Shown piece after piece: positions 10,032-19,806 of a stretch of 64,000 nt of DNA (the stretch's first letter is position 1; every line of letters begins with the position of its first letter). The DNA is from Fulvia fulva (taxonomy: Eukaryota; Ascomycota; Dothideomycetes; Mycosphaerellales; Mycosphaerellaceae): the NCBI RefSeq assembly GCF_020509005.1, contig NC_063018.1, forward strand, positions 4,526,001 to 4,590,000. Direction: 5' to 3'. The position numbers were made by a program, and so were the translations under genes. The notes under the pieces were generated by a model. The model searched no databases, had not been told where the DNA came from, and saw nothing but the letters and a program-made list of their open reading frames with translations.

Positions 10032-11004
10032 TGTTTCGTCGTTTGGAAAGTGGTGTGATCAATGCTGTGGTCGGGTACGCTCTGATGTTTGATTTGCTGT
10101 GCAGCATGGCAGATACTGACCAACACATCACCATCACGCCCGTGCGAGGTCATACCTGTCAATATTGACTCGAGGCACTAGGCGTGACTCCCCAGGACTG
10201 TGCCCGTGGAGACCTACGTCTACTGTCATTGAACTGCACATTTTGTTGACAACGACAGACCTCAACAAGTAAGTTAGTCCGGTATGTTACTCTTGAGGCC
10301 CTGTAACCAGGTTACCTGGTACTGAACTTTGTCGACCAAATTTCAGAGGGATCGAGAGGGGGGGCACAGCTTTTGTCAACCTCGGAGTGAACATCTTTAT
10401 GTTAGTATCCGCGCTGGCCGACTCGCTAGAGTCCAGGGTCTCGCTGGGATTAGACCAACCTGATTAGACAGCCTGCATCACAAGATCAAAAGTGGCTCCG
10501 CTACTAACAGATTCTACGCTCGGCCCACAAGTTCTACCGACTCGTGCCGTTAAATGCCGACATTCGCGAAGTTATTGCGGCGCTTGGAAGGCTTGTTTTT
10601 CGGCACTTCGAGGATGGGTCTAGACCTAGGTAGCTAGAAGCAGCACATGCATAGCTATCCCAACACCTCCAGGGATTATATCGGGCTCTTAGCATTTCGA
10701 TAGCGCGCGGATATATCCTCTCGCGGCAAGTATACATCGCCCGACAAAACGGCGTACTCTTCGACACACTTCCGAGATGCTGAGTGCGGTATGGCCGCTG
10801 GAGATGTCACATGTCTGATGATGCTGAAGCACGGCCGTGCCGCTTTGGGACCCCGAGCGGCTACCCTCATACGCACTGCCGTAGAGGAGGACTGGTGAGG
10901 AGCATGCAGTAGGCGTGGAAAGACGGATGCGCTGCGACACAGAGTGGATTCTTCCGGGAAGCAGGATTTCGAACACACTTTGTGCTCATACAAGCGTTCA
11001 GCGG
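10032..11004. other. Intergenic region, no supported gene
   Basis: About 970 bp between the GMC pseudogene and the DUF3328 fragment. Several minus-strand ORFs of 77-148 codons overlap in different frames without recognisable domains. They may be remnants. A near-palindrome CCAGGTTACCTGG sits at about 10307-10319. Confidence 0.45.
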
Positions 11005-11560
11005 CTACGAAGCTTCTAATCTGCCTTCCCACTCGAGCAAGCTGGGATGATGATGGTCGTCCACCTCTGCATGAGTGTGTATGTGTCGAAACCCTCGGAC
11101 CCATACAAGCCTCGCGTCCCAATTCTTACACGTCTTACGACTGGTACTCATGTCCACCACATTGTCTCCGTTCTTGGTCGTCATCCATGGCCATAACACC
11201 AAGTCACTTTCACACTTGACCATAGCCAGTAAAGTATCGAGACAATGGCTGGAATGTTTGATCGTCATGCCCTCCGAGGCGTTCCACGAGAGGCTGTGTA
11301 TGTCGCAGTAGTAATCGTGGTTGCATCCGAGACCTTGGTGGATGAGATTCTGACAGTGAGTATAGTGAGTCGATGCAACGTCGCTCAAGTAGTAAGTAGA
11401 TGCCTTCAAGAAGGTGGACTGTCTCGTCGTCTGCCTCAAAGACCAGATGTTCTTCGCATCGAAGCCGAAATCAGAAATCCACTTCTCAGGAACAGGTATT
11501 GCTTTGACTATTGTTTTGTCAGCTTTTTCATGGAACGAAGGGTCGTCGTCTAGCGGATTG
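11005..11560 (-). pseudogene. DUF3328 / UstYb-like oxidase, degenerate 5' half
   Basis: The C-terminal half is one clean frame ending at 11005. It contains HSSHCLDTLLAMVKC, the second HxxHC motif of the UstYa/DUF3328 family, then STSRKTCKNWDARLVW, matching the family's conserved 'H/K-x-C-x-N-W/F-D' block. Upstream in the same frame is H-Y-T-H-C, which could be the first HxxHC motif. An alternative frame there (DETVHLLEGIYLL) looks more like family sequence, so a frameshift or an unresolved intron lies near 11390-11430. I cannot find a convincing start codon or the usual N-terminal membrane helix in frame. UstYa/b proteins catalyse oxidative cyclisation in ustiloxin, cyclochlorotine and related RiPP or peptide pathways. 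It is transcribed in the same direction as the adjacent precursor gene. This is probably a broken copy. Confidence 0.7.
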
Positions 11561-11944
11561 AAAGCACACCGTATGAGCTTGCTTTGTTGGCGCTGTTAGT
11601 ACGAACAGCAGTGTTAGAGGAAGGATGGTTCCGATCGTTTATTACTCTGCTCTCCGCTCACTCGGTTCTGTTGGCATGGACAGCATTGGTGGAGGAAGGA
11701 TAGTTTAGTTCCGATCGGCGGCGGACGGTCAGCTCACGAAAGCCACGACGCAACACGGTCGCAAGAGCTCACTTCGGAACGACTGGTAAACGTAGCCTCG
11801 GAAAATGGTTCAATTGGCCAATCATGCTTTCATTTTTCTAAGGCGCACACTCCAAGATCGATCTTAACATAAGTGAACATCCAACTTGTTGAAAGCTTGG
11901 ATGCTCCTGCTGCACATTGCCAAAGCCGCCTTAAGCGGGCACTG
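11561..11944. other. Spacer with a short imperfect direct repeat
   Basis: No supported gene. A segment like GAGGAAGGATGGTTCCGATCG (21-base match split by an insertion in one copy) occurs at about 11618 and again at about 11692, about 74 bp apart. It may be part of the degenerate promoter of the DUF3328 fragment. Confidence 0.4.
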
Positions 11945-12043
11945 TCAGCCCTGCGAGGAGACGACGCCGTGTACTACGAAGTGCTCTTCGAATTTCCCCC
12001 TCTTGACCTGCTCTACTGTCTCTTCTTGCCCCTCCCGTGCAAC

Positions 12044-12137
12044 AGATGGACTGCCAGGAGGCCCGCACAGCCATCGCTTCTCCTTGTCATCGAGGTCCTC
12101 AGATAGATGGAGTGCCAGGAGGTCCGTACAGCCATCG
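12044..12137 (-). repeat. Two 61-bp-spaced copies of the core-peptide repeat
   Basis: The blocks at 12044-12076 and 12105-12137 match at all but three positions over about 32 bases. Both encode W-L-x-G-P-P-G-x-P-S on the minus strand. The spacing of 61 bp is not a multiple of three, so the second unit falls out of frame with the signal peptide. Confidence 0.85.
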
Positions 12138-12302
12138 ATCGGGCGTTTCGGGAGCGGCAACGGCTTCTGGACACTCTATTAGATCTTTTGTGTGTGCACA
12201 GGGATCGAACAGCATACTTCTCTCCACTGGAGTCGCTGTTACCAAGTTGAGTCCTGACGTAGCGACTAGGACGTAGAGAATCGACTTCATGATTCGATAC
12301 AT
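12099..12302 (-). CDS. Small secreted peptide precursor (kexin-processed, RiPP or pheromone-like)
   Basis: A 67-residue ORF with start ATG at 12302 (or in-frame Met 5). Residues 5-23 form a good signal peptide (MKSILYVLVATSGLNLVTA) before T-P-V-E-R-S. The short pro-region has two Cys (DPCAHTKDLIECPE). The protein ends in D-R-W-L-Y-G-P-P-G-T-P-S-I. Immediately downstream, in the +1 frame, a second near-identical unit occurs: K-E-K-R-W-L-C-G-P-P-G-S-P-S, preceded by an acidic linker and a K-R kexin site and followed by a second V-K-R site. Signal peptide, acidic linkers, dibasic sites and repeated cores are hallmarks of kexin-processed peptides, including dikaritin RiPP precursors and alpha-type pheromones. 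The flanking DUF3328 genes favour a RiPP precursor. The core also resembles the W-C-x-x-P-G-Q-P-C pattern of ascomycete pheromones, so that alternative stays open. The frame break suggests decay or a sequencing indel. Confidence 0.55.
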   Translation of the reverse strand: MYRIMKSILYVLVATSGLNLVTATPVERSMLFDPCAHTKDLIECPEAVAAPETPDRWLYGPPGTPSI

Positions 12303-12394
12303 GGCGTACTGTTAAGACAGTGTGACTGAAATGTCGGAATGCTTGATGATTTTACTGTTGTGGAAGGACGTTTGTTGTGGAGTAGCACTTGCAG

Positions 12395-12429
<35 letters not shown>

Positions 12430-13294
12430 GTTGCACCCACTAGTACTTAACTTGGATCACGGCCTGTAACATGTGACTTCCGGGTTCCAGGCCGTAGGGA
12501 GATGTTGGGGATGCGGGGAGAGTTCAGTCACATGCGGAGGCATATTTTGAAGGGGAATGCTTAGGTTACGAACATCCTATACGTGGCAAGACATCATGCG
12601 TACTTCTGGCTTTTCCCGTGTGCGGCAGAATCCTAATGTCTAAAACTTAGGTTGCCACCACCGACTAACTACCGGAGCTACCCCTTCTGTTTATGAAATT
12701 GCGGTCATACCATCTTCATCCCTACCATAAGTTTCCAACAGCTAGGCGGAGACGGCAGAGCCGTACAGTGCTAGCAAGTTGAGGGCTGTGCCAATCGTAG
12801 GCTTTAGGCTTGGAAATACCCCAAAATTAAGCTCAAAGCCAAGTACCCTGCGATGTTAGATGCCTATGAAAGTAAAGCAGACGGTGTGACAACTACTACC
12901 ATCGACTGACATTGCTGCTAACGGCTACCACTACCGCGAACCGGCTTTGTGCTACGACAATAAGGTCGTGCACATTTGGCGTGTCGGAGTAGTATCGTCA
13001 CCAACGAAGTACAAACGAAATATGGCCGACGGTGGCATATTCCGCATTCGTCGTTCACGAGTGCCGTTCGATCTTGGACCAACGCTACGAAGTTTAAATT
13101 GAGTATCGGTGAGCTAACTGGTCAATGAAAACATTGAGCTCACGGGCAGAATAGGAATGGAAAAATTTTGCTGTGCTTCATCTCCATCTCGACTAGAGAG
13201 CTGACGACGACTTCCTTCCTCCAACGGCCAATTTGCACATTATCTTATTAATTTAACTCCTCTCCACATCTGTGACGAACAGCTTCACTACACA
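12303..13294. promoter_or_regulatory. Divergent intergenic region between precursor and DUF3328 gene
   Basis: About 990 bp between two divergently transcribed genes, so both promoters should be here. It has near-normal base composition, with no RIP signature. An inverted repeat ACGGCCTG ... CAGGCCGT (at about 12459 and 12487) has CGG/CCG halves of the kind bound by Zn2Cys6 factors; a link to the regulator downstream is speculative. An AT microsatellite lies at 12395-12423. No other gene is supported. Confidence 0.4.
12395..12423. repeat. (TA)n microsatellite
   Basis: 29 bases of uninterrupted TA dinucleotides, about 90 bp upstream of the precursor start codon. Confidence 0.97.
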
Positions 13295-14331
13295 ATGTCC
13301 TACACGGACAATGGTTTTCACGGACAGCAGAGAGGAGAATATGACCTTCTATCGAACGCCGAAAGGCCAATGTCTGCCAAAAAGGGTTTGTCAATGCGCT
13401 GGATCCTCGTGGCACTTTTGACCACAAATATGATTTCGATCTTGTTGACGAACTCATATACTCGCCGGCAGGACATTGATGCACTTTCACCGGACCTCAA
13501 AGGCAGTAAGTTCTTAGGGGCTTTCCGCTCAACTGCATTGCTGACAGATTTAGCCGAAGCAGTTTACGATGGTGTTGACAGGGAGATGTCCATCAAAGCG
13601 TTTGACCCATTTGACCCTTATGACAACGAAAGCATATACACAGCTACTCCCAGCCAAGACGTCGAACGTGCATGGCGTGAGCTTGGAGCAGAAGTTGGCT
13701 CCTGGCTACTCCCGAAACAGTATGGTCACATCTACGACCTCGACATCAGTCGATATATGTATCAGGACAAGGATTTCGCCCCTGGCGGTGCAGAAGGCTA
13801 CCTCGTACAGTCCTGGGCAACTCACGACCTTCACTGCGTGGTAAGTTCCCATCCGGATGCTGTATTGTGGTTGTCTCGAAGCTAAGTGATTTCTCCAGAA
13901 TTTGCTTCGAAAGAACTTGTACTACAACCACGAGCATTACGCAGGGCGTATGAGCCATGAATTGCAGGAGAATGAATGGTTCAACAAGGCCCACATCAGT
14001 ACGTTCTCTCGCCAAATGTGCGGTTCCCGTGCTCAAGACTTCACTAGATCACTGCGTCAATGCGCTACGCCAGCGCGTGATGTGCACAGCAGACAGCGGA
14101 GTAATCCCCTTCGCTTGGAAAGGACCAGGCGAGAACGACCACAAGCCTGATTTTCGATCTCCACACAAATGCCATGACTATGAGTCTTTACATCGGTGGA
14201 TGACGCAGCAAGAGGCAAAGGTGCATCGTGGCCCGACAGGAATTCCTGTGCCTCCTGGATCAACATTCGATGGAGCAGGGTTTCGTTGGGCCGGACCACT
14301 ATACAACCATGACTCCCAGAGTCATCGTTGA
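13295..14331 (+). CDS. UstYa-like (DUF3328) oxidative cyclase, three exons
   Basis: Exons are 13295-13840, 13899-13998 and 14048-14331. The introns are 58 and 49 bp (GTAAGT...CCAG and GTACGT...CTAG), and phase is kept, giving 309 residues. A short cytosolic N-terminus precedes one membrane helix at about residues 34-53 (MRWILVALLTTNMISILLTN). The lumenal part has the family's Y-T-A-T-P-S-x-D-V-E-R-A-W block. The first HxxHC motif is H-D-L-H-C at the end of exon 1. The second, H-I-N-H-C, is rebuilt across the second splice and followed by V-N-A-L-R-Q-R-V-M-C-T-A-D. The C-terminal P-H-K-C-H-D-Y-E-S-L-H-R-W matches the usual 'H-x-C-R-D/N-W/F' block. UstYa-type proteins catalyse oxidative cyclisation of RiPP or NRPS peptides, probably using a metal held by the two His motifs. 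It is the only fully intact gene of the cluster, divergent from the precursor and convergent with the regulator. Confidence 0.9.
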
Positions 14332-14385
14332 CGGACACTCTTTTTCCATCGTAGATAGTCAGAGGACGATGACGAGCCATCATAG

Positions 14386-15752
14386 TCACCCAAAACATCC
14401 AGCGGTCGTCGTGACTTCGGAGCCAGCGCTCTGGAAGCCGGTATGCGTGCGCTGTCGCTCCACTACGTTTTCGCCGAAGATGCTTATTGTATCCGACTGC
14501 GGCTCTGTGAACGGCCGAGCTGCTGCCAATCGCCAGGTGAGAGACATGTGTGATCCGTTCTCGTGATACAGATTAAAGTCGTGGCCTCGCAAAAGAGGTG
14601 AACAGCGATCGTGAATAGCTCGCCACAGCTCACGCACATGCCGCAACCCTAGACGAATCAAGTTAATAATGAATTTATCTTGCTCTTCACACGTTGCATC
14701 GTACACCACGGGCCCCGCAGCCATTCGCAGTGACGCAAGGCTCCATCGATAGTGAGTGGCAGGATAACTTTTGTTTGCATTCTTCAACATGTGTAGAGGG
14801 GAGCGTAGACATTGTGCAGTGATGAACGGCGTATCTAGCTGGGGAGAGCCCTCACAGCTCCGACATTGTCGAAAGTCTTGGCAGCCATGTAACATCTTCC
14901 GTAGAACTTGGAGAGCTGCTGCTTTTGGAGTTTCGGTAGATGCGCTCTCAATCATTTTGAGCTACTTGAGTAGATTGAGTACCCGAACTAGACATCTGTA
15001 GTACTGGCTTGAAAATTGCGTATGCGTGGCTCCTGGGCGAGATTCCCACGTCAGATCAAGCTGATCTGCAGGGATCGCAGCGAAGATGTATTGGTCGGTA
15101 GTACCAGGTTCAGCAGTAGCCACGCTTTGGAGTTTGGAGGTATATTGCAGCCAGAAGTTGGACTCGCTCAGTTGTACATGATTCAGCATATCAGGGTTTT
15201 GCAGTGACTCCCCCCTCCCATCCTGAGAAGTTTTGTGTCTGCTTCAACATTTGTCAGTGCACTATCATAGCATACCCGGATGTGGCAGTCTAACAGTCGT
15301 CGCAGACGGATACGATGCTACCTCGATTGAAGTTCCGCTGACCAATAGCTGGTCGTCACTGAAGCAGCCCTGTACAATGCCGATGCGTACTGCATGCTGG
15401 ATAGCCGGACTGCCAATGTTTGGTCAGCATATGCATACACGCTTCGCGCATGACATGCTCGATTACTCGGAACGGATCACTCGCTGGCAGCCGCCGTGCT
15501 TGATGTCTCTGGACTGGGATCAATGTCGCTCGGCTGCAAGCGCTCACACAAAGCTTCGTGGTCGTTCATGAGCGACTTTCGCTTCCTTTGTCTCCTGTTC
15601 TCCAGGTTGAAGGATTTTCGCGGTCTGCCTCGAAGGTTCTCGGGACTGAACACGCGAATGTAGTCTGATTTGTGGCACTTGTCGCAAGGAGAGCCACCCA
15701 AACACTTGACATTTGCTCGGTGGCAAATATCACATGCAGGACGTAAGCCCAT
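14386..15752 (-). pseudogene. Zn2Cys6 transcription factor, degenerate
   Basis: The N-terminal ORF (15752-15477) starts MGLRPACDICHRANVKC and continues GGSPCDKCHKSDYIRVFS, then RGRPRK and a basic stretch. This is the fungal binuclear zinc cluster (C-x2-C-x6-C-x5-C-x2-C-x6-C), but the sixth Cys is Arg: codon CGC, one transition from TGC. Further pieces lie in another frame at about 15242-14962 and 14955-14386, which share a frame but are separated by a TAG at 14962-14964. They contain helical segments such as ALQVLRKMLHGC and IINLIRLGLRHVRELW that resemble the middle region of AflR-type cluster regulators. No intron that joins the parts was found. In RiPP clusters such as ustiloxin, a Zn2Cys6 regulator is common, which fits the location. 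I judge it a broken regulator. Confidence 0.68.
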
Positions 15753-16240
15753 GTATGAACCCGGCTGCTCGTACTCGGCTTTGCCTGTGGCTGTTAATCA
15801 CCTCATATGGTACTATACTACAGCAGCTAGACGGATTGAAGAACATTCTCTCGGATTAATAGACAGCTTTTGCAGTCGGTCGTCTCTGCATTCGAGGAGG
15901 CACAGCATGAGGCACAACAAAGTTTACCTGCCCGTTCGGGAAAGCACGGTTTCTGCGTACGAAGACATCTGAAGCGCTTCATGGGACCGCGGCGTTCTTT
16001 GACCTTCATGCATCCCGCAATCGTGAAAGTGTCGTCTTCAACCTGGGTGCTTTCGGATGGGCAAACGCTTTTTCCGTGCACATCTGTGCGAAGGGTGCAC
16101 GGAGGATGGACACCTGGAGCATGCCTCAGCTATGCGCCACTAACTTTCCACGAGGCTTGCATGTACGCGATCAAAGCTATTGGGCTGCTTCAGCTTTGGT
16201 GTAAAGAGCGATAGATGTAGTCTCAGCCAGTCAGAACACC
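15753..16240. other. Last unique sequence before the transposon island
   Basis: About 490 bp of normal composition. A minus-strand ORF at 16081-15827 (84 codons) is rich in Cys, including KLCCASCC, but has no signal peptide and no family I recognise. It overlaps the likely promoter of the regulator, so I do not call it a gene. Confidence 0.45.
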
Positions 16241-16577
16241 TGACCGCCCGTAAGCGGGCTCGCTTAGCCGCCTAATAGGAACAAGTCCTAGCTACTAAGG
16301 CATACGTACAGCTTCGCGCCCGCTTGCGGGCTTGCGTATAAGCTAAGACTACGTAGGCTAAGTACCTAAGCTTATAATAGATAGTAAGAAAGATGTTATA
16401 AGTAGGTATAAGTACGTAGTCGGGTAAGGTATAAGTCGAATAGATGTTCTATCTAAGAGAGGCGCGGAGGGCGCGAGAGTTATATACGGGCGCCAAGCCG
16501 CTAGTCGGACTAGTCAGCGGGCGCGGGGTCTAGGTACGTACCTATAGGTTTAAGTAAATATACGCCGGTACGGTAAT
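16241..16577 (-). repeat. LTR of the left Gypsy fragment
   Basis: It is bounded on the right by a polypurine tract complement and on the left by TGACCGCCCG at the change from unique to RIP-like sequence. It contains inverted CCCG/CGGG motifs. The left end could be off by some tens of bases. Confidence 0.55.
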
Positions 16578-17151
16578 ACTACCCCCCCTCTTAGAGTACG
16601 CTCTAGAGTACTCCCCTCTCCTCTTACGTCTATCGTATCTATTATATCTCTTATTACCTTCGTAAACACCTTGTTATCTATTAGACTACGCGTATTGCTC
16701 TCTTTCTTATAAGCCCGGAGGCCTAGTCCTACCGGTATTAGAGCTATCGCTACTTATACTAGTTAGCGCGCTATACGTATACCTATAGTATTCTTATTTA
16801 GTATCTAGTCTATAGGTAGTTAAAAACTAGGTAGCTTAGTCGCTCTCGGGTAGTTATAGTAAAAGTCGGCTATAGAGGTGGCGGTAGTCTCGATAACCTA
16901 GTCCGTAGCTTTATAGGATAGCTTATTATATCTAATATATTTCACTAAGTATTCCTAATATAGCTACTTACCTCCTACTAGTATTAGTCCTCGCGGCTAT
17001 CTCTTCTTATAGTCTAGAATTTGCTTAACTTCCTATTAATCGGGTTTAGCGGGATTAGCTTCGTATTATTTGTCGTCGATAATTTGGATCGGTAGTAGTA
17101 CGGGTTACATCTATCCTATAACCAGCGGATAAACTAGTATAAGAAGGTATA

Positions 17152-18274
17152 ACGTACTTTACTACCGAGCGGGCTATACTACCGAGCGGGCTACTTTTAC
17201 TAAGAACTATACTACTTCTACTTTACTTACGACGGTATCTTAACACGACGACATCCTATAGAATCGTTACTAGGAGGACAATTCCTCTTTAGATTCTTCG
17301 CTATCTAGCGAGTCTACTTAATAGGTGCGTACGTTATACCCCGACTCGCTATATCGCTTATAGGGTTGTAGCCTTAGTACTAGCCGAACACTATCTAGCG
17401 ACTCTCTACTTACTTCCTACCTCCTAGTATCCTCTAGAGGTATTAATTGCGACGCCTTATCGAAGGTTAGAGACCCTCTAGACTAAATATACTTGCGCTT
17501 TTGTGCTTTCCGCTATATAAGGGCCTCGTTAGACTTACGTAGCTTACTAATCTCGCTTCGTATAAGAGCTATCTAATACGCTATCTCTCTACTCCCTCTC
17601 TATTGCCCTATTAAACGACCTTCCTCTTTCCACTACGCCTTTCTAAACCCGTAACGACGCTCTAAGACGTAATAACACCTATTATAAACCCTATCTCGTC
17701 GAAGTTATAGGTGTCCTAGTTAAGGATGCTATACTTCTCCTTTATATTACGTATAAGTAAGAACTACTTCTCGATAACGTCTAGATCTTCTATTAGGGCT
17801 CGCTAACGATCGTATCTACGTGTTATACGAACCTTTAGCTCACGATACCGCCTAATAAACCTGTCTGTCTAATTAAGACTAGCGGGCTTAAGACCCTTCT
17901 CTTATAGTAATAAATCGGCTATTACTCGTATACTAGCCTTAAATAGCGGGAAACCTCTAAGATCTAGCTCGAGTATATACTTAAGTATTACCCTCTCTTC
18001 TAGCTCTATAAGCTTCTTCAAATTAGGCTCGTAGTCACCCCGAGGAGGTCGTCTATTCAATCGATACCCTAGTATAGTTCGAGACGCGTCGTATACCTTT
18101 ATAGTAAGTCGATTCGTAATTGTCGCGTCGCGTTTCGTAGCCTAGACAGCTAAGGTCAGTTTGGCCTCGTTTGAAGACAATATACGCTATAATAGTGGTT
18201 ATATAACGTACTTTACTACCGAGCGGGCCACTTTTACTAAGAACTATACTACTTCTATAGATATAGCTATATAA
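17152..18274 (-). mobile_element. Fot1/Pogo DNA transposon, internally deleted copy with one end inverted
   Basis: The left end ACGTACTTTACTACCGAGCG follows a TA dinucleotide and matches the complete copy at 54650-56515. The interior is about 740 bp shorter: it jumps from CTCTCTACTCCCT straight to CTCTATTGCCCT (near 17600), removing most of the transposase DDE domain. At the right end the last ~67 bp (18206-18272) are inverted relative to the complete copy, so the two ends form a direct repeat, and only one of the two CCGAGCGGGC units remains. It is non-autonomous and sits inside the Gypsy fragment. Confidence 0.75.
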
Positions 18275-19622
18275 TAGGTATTACCCGGTAGTACCTCCGT
18301 AATTACGTACGGTCTAGACTACTTTACATCTATCTTACGAGAAGGTCTCTCTATCGTCTAGTTCTTAGTACTTACCTATACTTCGTCGCCTTCGGCGTAC
18401 CGTAGTATAGGTTTCCGAGTCTAGTTTATGTACTTAGCTTAGACTACTTATACTAAGGCTATCTACTATTGTAAGTATTAGTATATCTCTTATATCTTAG
18501 CCGTAAACTTGTCCGCGGGCTCGGCGTCTAGTCGCTATTTATATAGTATTAGTAGTATAGGTAAGTCTAAGTTAAACTTAGAGAACCTTAGATTACGCCT
18601 AGTATTAGTATAGAACGGCGAGACGCCTATTATTACGGACACTATATTATTTACTATAAACTTAGCTAATAGAGTCTAATCTAGCTAGTCGTCCTAGGTA
18701 TAGTTAATAAAGATACGTATGTATTGCTCTATTACTTTGTTTATATTCTCCGAATATCTATCTATTTCTAGGTAGAACGACAAAGATAGCTTTCGATTAA
18801 TACTAAGTAGCGCGTATATCCTACGCTAGAATATAGAAACCTATTACGTACTACGATCCGAGATAATAGACTTCGGGAGCCTATGTCTACTAAACACGTA
18901 CTTAAGGAATACTAGTACGTAATGCTCTACTACTATCGAGGTAAGAGGAATAAGATATCGCTCCTTAGTTAGGCGGTATATAACGGTTATAATGTTCTCG
19001 TACGTTTGTCCGTCGACTACGCTTATTCCCTTCGGTAGTTTAACTACGAAGTTAATAGAGATATCCTCTTAAGCGCTAAATAGTACTAGTAGCGGTCTTA
19101 ATAGCCCTAGGTACTAGATATTAGTGTTCTTATTCGTACGGTAAGCGTAGTAGGTACGTATATAGCTCTTAATAAATCGTACGATACCTAGCTAGGTATA
19201 GTTACGAGCTACTAATTTATACGTCTTCTTGTCCCCTAAGTAGCTAGCTACTATATAGTCGTAGAAAGCCTATACAATACGAGTACGTACCGGGATTTTA
19301 CCTTTATCTAGATTATCTTCTAACTCGGGAGGAACGAATAGGCTATAACTACTATATACATTCTTAATATATATTATGCCTCTAACTAGGACTATATAAC
19401 GGTTATCGATACGGTACTTCCTTAGTAAGGTATATAGTTCATCTCGTTCTAGCTATTAAACGGCTTCCTTAGCCTCTAGTTACGTATAGAGTCCTCGAAT
19501 AGCGGTCGTAAGCGGGGTTATAACGTTATTAGAATATACTAATAATACTCTAGTAGACGATAGGTTCAGAATACGACCTAGGCCTAGTAATACCTAATAC
19601 TACTATTAGTTTCGTAGGTTAT

Positions 19623-19806
19623 TATAAGGGCGCGCGTACCGTAGGGTCCGAATAAGAGAGTTTTTATTCTATAAAGCTACGAAAGAGGAGCGCGAGGCGC
19701 GGCGAAGTTATAAAGTAAAGCTAAGCCGCGCTAACCCGATACGGAAGGTCTGCGGTTCACCCGGGCCGACGTAGCTATAGTAAGGGGTCGCGGGCTACCC
19801 GTAATA
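19623..19806 (-). repeat. Gypsy A left (3') LTR
   Basis: 184 bp beginning TATAAGGGCGCGCG and ending CCCGTAATA; co-linear with the right copy and with both LTRs of the younger family member. Confidence 0.92.

Larger units (their letters stand above)
16241..19622 (-). mobile_element. Gypsy-type retrotransposon fragment (LTR plus integrase region), RIP-mutated
   Basis: The TE island starts abruptly here. A left LTR of about 337 bp (16241-16577, ending GGTAATA, probably GGTAACA before RIP) is followed by a C-rich run that is a polypurine tract on the minus strand (16578-16590), so the element runs right to left. The rest, outside a Pogo insertion at 17152-18274, has the look of the 3' part of pol (integrase) but is too full of TA-rich stops to give an ORF. 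The element ends at 19622 where another Gypsy begins, and no right LTR was found. The left LTR boundary is approximate. Confidence 0.65.

Noticed and set aside
10534..11122. Minus-strand ORFs of 77-148 codons between the GMC and DUF3328 loci
   Set aside because: They overlap in different frames and show no domain or motif; treated as shadows or remnants.
12395..12423. TA tract as telomere or origin
   Set aside because: A simple dinucleotide microsatellite with no adjoining telomeric repeat or origin-like structure.
15827..16081. Cys-rich 84-codon minus-strand ORF as an effector-like protein
   Set aside because: No signal peptide, no recognisable family, and it overlaps the likely promoter of the regulator. 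A chance ORF is more likely.
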